From the NCBI GenBank assembly GCA_024336345.1, contig JANFOG010000013.1, forward strand, positions 186,001 to 250,000: a stretch of DNA of 64,000 nucleotides, written 5' to 3'. Below are positions 56,411 through 64,000 of this stretch, piece by piece. Source of the stretch: Mariannaea sp. PMI_226 (Eukaryota; Ascomycota; Sordariomycetes; Hypocreales; Nectriaceae). Position numbers and translations under genes: made by a program. Position 1 is the stretch's first letter; the number at the start of each line of letters is the position of its first letter. The notes below the pieces were generated by a model. It was not told where the DNA came from. It made no database searches and saw nothing but the letters and a program-made list of their open reading frames with translations.

Positions 56411-58332
56411 TCACAGCTTAGAGGTATTCTGCTGCTTCTTGAGGATATCGTTGCCCAGTTTAGCCATCTCAAACTTGCGCACCTTGCCGCTACCGGTCAA
56501 CGGCACGTCTAAAGGAACGCCGTCCTGGCCAAGCCAGAAGATGTGCGTGGGGGACTTTGGCTTGCCAAGCTTCTTGCGTACCCAGTCCTGCAGCTCAAGA
56601 TCTGTAGGGCGGCTCTGGGTCTCAGCCAGCTCGACAAAAGCCCCCACCACTTCACCATAGTGCTTGTCTTTGAGACCGACAACGATGGCTCGTGAGAGGG
56701 AAGGGTGAGCTATGAGGCGCTCCTCTATCTCGAGAGGGTATAGATTTTCTCCACCTATCGCAAATGTTATAAGAATAATGCTGAAAAAGGTGTTCAAAAT
56801 GAACACACAGAGATGAATCGCTGGCTACGTACCTCGAATAATAATGTCCTTGAATCGACCAGTAATGGTACAGTAACCGGCTTCGTCGAAAACGGCCTCG
56901 TCACCGGTGTGTAGCCAAAGAACTCCTGAAGCGTCCCGGACCATGGCCTCGGCAGTTTTTTCTGAATTATTCCAGTATCCAGCCTGAAGCTGATATCCAG
57001 CCATGCACAGTTCGCCACGAGTGCCAATGGGAACGATGTTGCCGTCAAGGTCAACAATCTTGGCCTGGGCATGGGGCATCACGGTGCCTACCGTGGTCAG
57101 GCGACGATCGATGGCATCGTCTGTGAAGGCGTTAAAGCAGGTCGGAGAAGCCTCCGTCAGGCCGTAACTACTAGTGAACTCAGTCATGCCAAACCTATTG
57201 ACCAGAAGCTCCATCAGATATCGAGGTACGGGGGCTCCTGCAATAATGCCGGTGCGCAAAGCATCACAGTTGAAGTTTTCTGGCCATTTTGCCTGGAAGA
57301 GCGAGTCGAACATGGCGGGGACTCCGTGGATGGCGGTGCATCGCTCGTCGGAGATTGCCTCCAGAGTTGCTGCTATGTCGAAGACCTCGGCCGGGTATAC
57401 AATCTTGCCGCCGTGGGTGATGATGGCAAGGAGACCAAGTACAAGACCAAAGCAGTGGAATAGGGGGGGAGGGCAACACAAGATATCGGCTGGTGTCAGG
57501 CGCATCCTGTCGCCGATGAAACGTGAGTTGTTTACCAAGTTGCTATATCATCAATGTCAGCTTCTCTACAGTCAATTCTAATCTCTATCCCCCCGCCCAG
57601 CGGTGTGCGACTAATGACTACAGTGGCGACAGGAGAGTCCTCTCTTTCAACTTACTGGTGTGTGAGCATAGTGGCTTTGGGCAAGCCAGTTGTGCCACTG
57701 GTGAACTGCAAGTTGACAATCTGATGAGGGAGAACCTTGCTCATTGCGTGGTATAGCCGTTGGTGGTTTGCTCGACGGCCTGACTGGATCAGCTCGTCGT
57801 AGGTTGCGTACTTTCCCGATGTATCATCCCGAAGCATGACCACCTTGGGGGATGTTTTCTTGTGCTCGAGGTCATTGAGTAGCTGGGACTGGTCCAGCCG
57901 GCCGATGCGCGGGGTGGTGAAAAGAATCTTGCAATCGGTGAACTTGATTCCGTACATGGCCTCGGTTGGCGTGTAAGTGTTGTTGAGGATGACCAAAATG
58001 GCACCAATTTTGGCCACGGCAAAGAACACCGCAGCGTACTGCTCACAATTTCCCGCCATAATTCCAACGCGGTCACCTACGCCAATTCCCATATCAAGCA
58101 TGGCCTGTGAGAGCGCCGAACTTTGTTGGTTGAGATCATTGTATGTCCAGCGAGCGCCCGTCCACGGAATGACGAGGGCTTCTTGATTGCCATGCTGGTA
58201 TGTCTGAAGCTCGAGGAGCTCGCCAAGTGTTAAATCCACCAGGGGGGGATCGACGGGACCGGCAACCAGGGAGAGCTTCTGCGTTGGCTGCGTAGGCTCA
58301 GGCTGGATAATGTGCGCGGGTTCGACCGTCAT
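56411..58332 (-). CDS. sidI: SidI: acyl-CoA ligase (mevalonyl-CoA ligase type) of siderophore synthesis, 576 aa
   Basis: Exons 58332-57656, 57542-56833 and 56754-56411 sum to 577 codons. Adenylate-forming enzyme: LQFTSGTTGLPKATMLTH (P-loop, about 209-225), SSYGLTEASP, WLHTGDEAVFDEAGYCTITGRFKD, then IIIRGGENLYPLEIEE across the third exon junction, and the catalytic lysine in TGSGKVRKFEM. SidI activates mevalonate to mevalonyl-CoA for anhydromevalonyl transfer by SidF; its position beside sidF supports this role over a generic fatty-acid ligase. It ends NTSKL, a canonical PTS1. Near the N-terminus QKLSLVAGPV sits where a PTS2-like signal could lie, but its His/Gln position is Pro. Two ATCWGATAA motifs lie 0.8-0.9 kb upstream of the ATG. 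Confidence 0.87.
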
Positions 58333-59147
58333 GATGGATGAGCTGGTTATTGAGAGCCACAGAGGATATCGGAGATGATGGCGAGCAAAACCACTGGAAC
58401 TTGGCCTTCACGGTCGAGGGTTTTGAATAAGGACGCCCATAAGGCTCAGCAAGCCCCCGGGACTGCTCGGTCATTGCCCCTTCCATGGCCCACAGCTCGT
58501 TTCTTGACGTCGACGCCATCGTCCACAATTGCGCGCAACTCCGTGTTAACCCGTTTTTTCCCCAGCTGGCGTTTCCAGACCCACTGCCTTGATGCTTCTC
58601 TACACCTCCAAGAGCGTGGGAGAGTGGGAGCGTGGGACATCATCTCCTAGGTTGAGCAGCTGAAGGGCTATGGGCGTGCTAGATTTAGTCTGAAGGTGCG
58701 TTAATTACTTCCGATGCTACTCAATGGATGGTAGTTGCAGGGGCAGGCCCCGTTACTCAGGACTCCGATGGATATTCTACTGCATGCCGACATAGGTAAG
58801 TAGCTAATGCAACAATGTTCATCCCATTTAGGTTTGGGCATGGGGAGTCCACGTAGCATGCATGGTCTCTCTGGAACCTGTCCTCCTAGGGCTATCTCTC
58901 GGGGATCCCTGAGATAACTGGGTCTCTCGCTTTCTCTGCCTCCCATGGACCATGAAACATTCCTGAGCTTTCTCGGACCGTGGCTCCTCCTTCGAGCTTC
59001 CGAACACAAACCCGATCAAGCTCCGCGGGGCACCGACATTTGAGCTTACAACGCCGGGTTACGTCTTAGCTTGAGTTGGCATGGCCGGCAGGGAGCGTGT
59101 GCAGGAAGCGTGATTTGTAGACGCTTAAAATTTTATCTAATCTGATC

Positions 59148-59156
59148 ATCAGATAA
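59148..59156 (+). promoter_or_regulatory. ATCWGATAA iron-regulator-type motif
   Basis: ATCAGATAA within a nearly palindromic context (ATCTGATCATCAGATAA), 816 bp upstream of the sidI ATG. Confidence 0.5.
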
Positions 59157-59234
59157 GATGACTTGACCCACATCAACGGGTTTCATGCCTGTTGTAGACA
59201 CGCCCCCTAGACCGAGATCGGCTTGAGAAAATTT

Positions 59235-59243
59235 TTATCTGAT
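59235..59243 (-). promoter_or_regulatory. ATCWGATAA iron-regulator-type motif (minus strand)
   Basis: Reads TTATCTGAT on plus, ATCAGATAA on minus; about 0.9 kb upstream of the sidI ATG and 79 bp from the previous copy. Confidence 0.5.
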
Positions 59244-61556
59244 CAAATCCCTCCTGTTGGTGGAGCGAGAAGAAACGGCTCCCACTTCATTATGTAACTA
59301 CCGCAAAAGGCGCCTCGACATCCAGGGAGGGGGGGTGTGAGGTCGGGTTTGTAAGGCAGATCACGCGGGTTTCTCCCATGTCCCCAGAGGTACAAAAAGG
59401 TACTTGTAACCCAGAAGCTGGTGAAGTTCGTCCGGATTGTGGTCTATGCCAGGGGTGAACAGTAGCTGAGGTGCGGGGTGATCAGAGGTAATTAGTTATG
59501 ATAAGTGAGGGGGGGAAATTCGTCATAACTTTGGCGAACACCAGAGTGATTAACTAACTATTATGTGAGGTATGCTGACGAAAGCTTCAGCTTTGGCTTC
59601 AAAATCACATTGAATGGCCGTAGTCCAGCATGAAGAATTTGAACTTGCTCGCTGAAGTTATGGTGATCGTCAAGGCTCGGTAATCCGATTCTAGGTATGA
59701 TAGATTAGAGAAGAGAAGGCATTCGACTCTATTCCAGTTACGCGATTCTGGCTGCGGTTCTATCTCCTAACCCAATTTACGTCAACTAGCTAAATCTTCT
59801 ATTGAGAACACAGCATGATAGCATATCGCCATGATGTAATGAGGGTTTGTGAATGAGGAGAGCATCGTCTCTCGCACGGATCCGATGACCTCCAGCCCAT
59901 TCCCGGTCGAATGGGCACTTTGTTCCTTTTATGGGAGTACCATTTATGGCCAATATGATTCACCAGGCCAGTTTTGTCTGTCAAAACGAACCAGGTTTAT
60001 GTGGTATATCAGACTCGGTGGCGGTGCTAGGTTGGTGGCATATTTGCGGTCTAAGAAAGAACTCTGCTTGTTTTCCAATTCTGGATCAGCTTTGTGTTTC
60101 GGATAGACCAATGCAGGAACCCAGCGTGAAAGTTTGCGAGATTTTCAGAGCGCCTCTACATTTCTAAGGAATGATAGTGTCCAAATTCTACGAAGCCCTT
60201 GAGATCCTCCACCCCTAAGTATGACACGTATGTAGTCTAGGGCTACCTGCAGAGCATCAAGATCGTCATTTTTAAAAAGGATGCCTTGTTTTCTTTTATA
60301 CCGGATATAATGTCCCTTGAAGTAGGTCGTTATAAAGCCGGAGGCTTTCTGTGCCTCCAGCTACTTGCAGAATATCACTACGGTTTCGGGTGGCGGACTC
60401 ATACGCCTACTCTAAGAGTATAAAATGATCTTATTCTCGACATGGACTTATTATCAACTCCTCACCATTGCCCAAATTTTAGTGAAGAGTGAGGGTCTTT
60501 ACTTCATTACAGTATACTAAGATGTCACTTCGCAGAACTCAATGGGGGATAGTTCAAAAAATAACACCATCGCCTATGATCATATTTTAGAAGGAACCGC
60601 CGTTCGGGATGGTATTCCCATACAATATAAGATTATATGTAGGTATATGTAGGCAGCTTCAAGTAGGTATAGGTCCATCGGCTGCTCGTTGTAGGAGCCA
60701 AGTTCAGGGACACTCATCTTGCACCCATCTTCACCGTTCATGCAATTTGCCAACGGAGCCCTTGTTTCATAACTGGTGCCTGTCCCTCACGCCTACTTCG
60801 GTGAAAACTCGAGGCGGCATTTACCGAATACCTTGTGAAATAAGATCAAACGAAGGAAGACAATTACATTACTCTCATCAGCACTCGCCGTTTCTCTCAT
60901 CGTATTCTTTCCCTGTTGTTGACAACTATCAATAGCTTCAAGCACTGAAAGTATCTGTGTTCGAGATTTATTTCCTCCTTTGAGGCGGATTTAGGTGCAT
61001 TCTGGTAGAAAAGAGATGAAGTCTCTGTGCTCTGAGATGCTAAGCCAAGACTTTATTTGAACCTTCCAATCCTGTAGACCTCAGTGTATTAAATATATTG
61101 AACCACGAAAATCATGGCCGCTTCTTCCACGTAAAAAGGGTGTATACTCTCTTGGGGATGTCAGGAAACAGTTGAGAGGCACCCGTCATTGAAAGATAGC
61201 TTCAGTCTGTTAGAATCAACTTGCAGATGGGCAGAACACAATACGTCTTACCCTATATTCCCTACATACCAAGCTGACCACGGTAGTGTTCCAAGGCCAG
61301 GGGTTGGAATGGAGTGATATTAATCAAAGGACAATGATTTTGCCTCGAGTCGGTGAACTAGAGGATTAGACCAGAGATGCAAAGGATTTTGCCGTAGGTT
61401 TTACGATGTTTTGGATTCAACGACCAACTCAACATCTAGATCACCTGTAATGTGTGACATCAAGGGATTTGTTATCGCCAGGAGCACAGGGATCCCCATC
61501 TCAGAAAGCACCTGTGTCTCATAGTTAGACATAAGTTCGGCGCAATTCCATAACAA

Positions 61557-61641
61557 GCCTAGATAGTCCAGTGGTCAAGACTCTTCGTTGTGGCCTACAA
61601 GCGATTCCGAAGCAACCCAGGTTCGATTCCTGGTCTGGGCA
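61557..61641 (+). tRNA. tRNA-His: tRNA-His (GUG) with a 13-nt intron
   Basis: The acceptor arms GCCTAGA/TCTGGGC pair fully with one U-G. The D-arm has GTCC..GGTCA..GAC. Anticodon stem CTTCG/CGAAG closes the loop TTGTGG..C with anticodon GTG. The T-arm is CCAGG TTCGATT CCTGG, with discriminator A. Thirteen bases (CCTACAAGCGATT) sit after position 37, the standard intron site. The B box (GGTTCGATTCC) is clear, and a T7 run follows directly as RNA polymerase III terminator. The arm around the anticodon closely resembles yeast tRNA-His. Confidence 0.9.
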
Positions 61642-61642
61642 C

Positions 61643-61649
61643 TTTTTTT
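61643..61649 (+). terminator. RNA polymerase III terminator of tRNA-His
   Basis: T7 run two bases after the tRNA 3' end. Confidence 0.8.
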
Positions 61650-63099
61650 ACCCTCTAACCATCAGTCTTTTTTGCTAGTCATTGGGTTGACACGACGAGG
61701 TTGTGGTCAAACACCTCTAGCTTAGATGATCGTCGTCGCAAAATATTTGCAGGCTGTCGAAGTGGCCAGTGGAGAAGATCCCTGGTGCCTTCGAGCACGC
61801 TTGAATAATCTGCTGAGCTCCTGACTCTGCACCAAAAGTCGACACCCGACTAGTAAACATCACGTCTATCGTAGTGACTATCGACATCAAAAGAGAGACA
61901 TGCGAGGATGGGTACCCTGAAAACGAATAGGGTTCAAGTTAGCAGTCAATGAGCCTGCATCATCCTTCTCCTCCCTTTTACCGTTGGTAGCTGGTGGTTA
62001 TGGATCTACGCTTTGTGGGAAAACTGGCATTTACTCTCCCTGTCTTCGTAAGACCCATAGAGGTATTAAAAAGCACTAATGCACAACATCCAACTTAGCC
62101 TAAGTTATTAGGTGAGCTCTTAACGAGCGACGTCTTGGCGGTGATGCATCTATAGTAAACATCTGGGTGGTGCTCCTCCAACAGATGCGTTAGTAAGCTA
62201 GCTATAAATATCTTATTCTTGGTACGAAGTCTTCATTGATCATTCCCTCAGAATCTGTATCAGACCCGTAAAAAACTGTGCTTGTGGTTTTGACATCAAA
62301 AAATCTGTGACCACAAGAGCTTCAGGGTCATCACAGAGGCTGAAAGGAGAGGCAGGGGACTGAAGTTTGCACATTCAACTTGCTAAAGTTGGATATTAAA
62401 TTAAGAGACGCTTTATTCTCCAAATTAAAAAAAGCCGCCAAATCGATAGCTGTGGAAATACTGCACCCAACCTCCATCACCACGGCATATTCTTTTATTT
62501 GGGAGTATTTCAGGTCATGTTCTGAGCGTTCCTGTTTCAAATTACAGGAACTTCACCTTGTTTACCACAGAAATATCTCTCAAGGCCATATTCAAGACTG
62601 GCTACAAGGGCGAAATGCTTTAGATCTTGAAGAGAAAGGATTCAAAGTTCAGTTTCTCGCTGGAAAGCACTGACTATAACACATTGACATCCGTCTTGCA
62701 GCTGCTAAGTTTAACGGAATTATTGCGAGGAATACCGAGGATACCTGTCGTTTTTTAAGTGGCTCTCTCATCGTTCTCCTGGACTTATACAAGGGCTATC
62801 TTCTCATGGATCTCCTATGTTAGTCTCTTGGTAGGATGTTAGCAATGTTCTGGGCGAGGCGAAAAATCATTGCATTACTCTCGCTATAAATCAGAGTATT
62901 TAATTTATTCAGCAGTTGAAAAGTTGAATAGAGTAGCATTTGATAGAAGATTATGTGACATTGTCACGCACCACAACACTGATCCAGAACAGTAAGAAGC
63001 ATTATGAAAACTGTGTACACAAACAAACAGTAAATTTTACACTAGTATTCTGTGACCTCCATCACAAAGTACGAAAAAGTAGCACACTCGAAAACTTAT

Positions 63100-63231
63100 G
63101 GTCGAGTCGTGGCGTATGCTTCGGCGAGCGGGCCGAATCTTGACAGATGCATTCGCCGACACCAAGGCGCTCACAGAATGTTACCATCTTCGTGAAGAAA
63201 ACTTAATAGTATACGAACTGCTCAGAGTCAG
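63100..63231 (+). pseudogene. Short protein-like fragment (43 codons), possible element relic
   Basis: An ATG frame reading MVESWRMLRRAGRILTDAFA, then DTKALTECYHLREENLIVYE before a stop. Periodicity and composition look coding, and a further fragment (RRNMMAFHNHRLQ) follows about 65 bp downstream in another frame. It may be part of a degenerate transposon or duplicated gene; family not identified. Confidence 0.2.
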
Positions 63232-64000
63232 TTGAACAGAAATACAAAAACTCTTGGCTTAGAGATATGTCCCAAATTATGTAATTGCATGGAGCCGTCG
63301 GAATATGATGGCCTTCCACAACCACCGGTTACAACCCCAGAGCACGATTGAGAAATAACGGTCAGATTCTACGTTTACTTTGGAGATGGCGTTCGACTTG
63401 AGGTTTCGATTATTTAGAATTATGACCAAGCAAAGCTTTCAAAGTGTCAAATAATATGTTGTTTACCGTGATAAGTCGGGGCCTCGTTAGCGGAGTTGGA
63501 ATGATCGAACGGAATCATCTTAGGCGGAGAAAAGGGGATTCTCCAACAACTACCTGATAAGGAGGTTAGGTAGCGTATTAACTACACCTACATATCGATT
63601 GGCCTTGTGAGGGGTTTCAGGCTTTTTCTAACTAGAGAAAAAGCCCTAAGCGCTCATAAGCTGACGTCCGATTTGCCTCCTACTACTGTACTAGCCCACC
63701 ATTTTCGCATCTCTACTCATATTGGCTGATGAAGTCGTTGGGGGGAAGAGGCTGGCCTGAATGGAGAAACGAGCAATGAAATATTGCCCCATAGCAAGAC
63801 ACACGTAGGAAGGGAAACCTGTAAACAGAAACCTACCATCATATGCCAAAGTTGCTCAAATCGAAATCAGCAATGTGACATGCTATGCGATGTAAGAACA
63901 AGTCTTGCCACCTGAAGCCCCTCCTATACAGTTCATATTAGCTGGGCTTTTACCCCGGCTGCCTCCATACGACCTATCCTTGGCTGATTTGTATCATCAT

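Larger units (their letters stand above)
58333..61556. other. Gene-poor flank upstream of sidI
   Basis: The left kilobase is the sidI promoter with two GATA-type motifs. The remainder has no ORF above about 110 codons and no recognised product; a protein-like ATG frame at 59931-60167 is short and unsupported. Confidence 0.6.
61642..64000. other. AT-rich, gene-poor right edge with decayed coding scraps
   Basis: No intact gene. Short stretches (62380-62673; 63100-63231; about 63260-63355) read like protein in changing frames separated by stops. They are consistent with remnants of a mobile element or old gene, but no family is recognised with confidence. Confidence 0.45.

Noticed and set aside
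57071..57581. Plus-strand ORFs of 130-135 codons
   Set aside because: Shadows of the sidI second exon.
62940..63143. 67-codon ORF at the right edge
   Set aside because: Too short, unrecognised, and overlapped by a better-looking fragment in another frame.

Overview
The window is nuclear DNA of a filamentous ascomycete, most likely a sordariomycete of the Hypocreales type. Genes lie on both strands and are split by short introns (mostly 50-120 bp) with GT..AG ends and CTGAC/CTAAC-like branch sites. Intergenic DNA carries TAGGTA-type motifs and microsatellites. The protein families are pezizomycotinan: a Pex14/17 peroxin, fusarinine-type siderophore enzymes, and an Hda1 deacetylase with an Arb2 tail. 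Gene models below were assembled by hand from reading frame, splice signals and family knowledge. For most spliced genes the exon lengths sum to an intact frame.

Left part (0-30 kb), housekeeping and chromatin: a left-edge gene with weak resemblance to SUZ12/VEFS-box Polycomb proteins; an F-box/LRR-like protein (2.8-5.1 kb); an RS-rich protein (6.2-7.8 kb); an unknown protein interrupted by an in-frame UAG (8.1-9.1 kb); histone deacetylase Hda1 (9.6-12.0 kb); a second F-box protein (13.3-14.7 kb); ribosome-assembly factor Brx1 (15.7-16.7 kb); Rab11/Ypt3 GTPase (17.5-18.4 kb); a 1273-residue chromodomain protein (20.8-24.6 kb); peroxin Pex14/17 (24.9-26.1 kb); a small unknown spliced gene (26.2-26.7 kb); and INO80 subunit Ies2 (28.3-29.6 kb).

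Middle (30-46 kb), lower density: a degenerate protein-kinase-like gene followed by decayed ORFs; a Q/P-rich nuclear-looking protein with seven LPTGIP repeats whose frame is also interrupted by a UAG; a long gene-free stretch; and a conserved-looking but unnamed acidic protein (42.7-44.0 kb).

Right part (46-58.4 kb), an iron/siderophore locus: a FAD/NAD(P)H oxidoreductase of the AIF/FSP1/NDH-2 type, a SIT-family siderophore transporter, SidF (hydroxyornithine acyltransferase) and SidI (acyl-CoA ligase). Eight copies of ATCWGATAA, the core of the SreA/Sre1 iron-repressor site, lie in the gaps around these four genes (45.3-59.3 kb), and I saw none elsewhere. SidI would activate mevalonate to its CoA ester and SidF would transfer the derived anhydromevalonyl group to N5-hydroxyornithine, both in peroxisomes (SKL and PKL C-termini). 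The transporter would take up the ferric siderophore. The FAD enzyme, probably mitochondrial, is the part of this arrangement I cannot place in the known pathway.

From 58.4 kb to the right edge the DNA is gene-poor, with one intron-containing tRNA-His and short decayed coding scraps.
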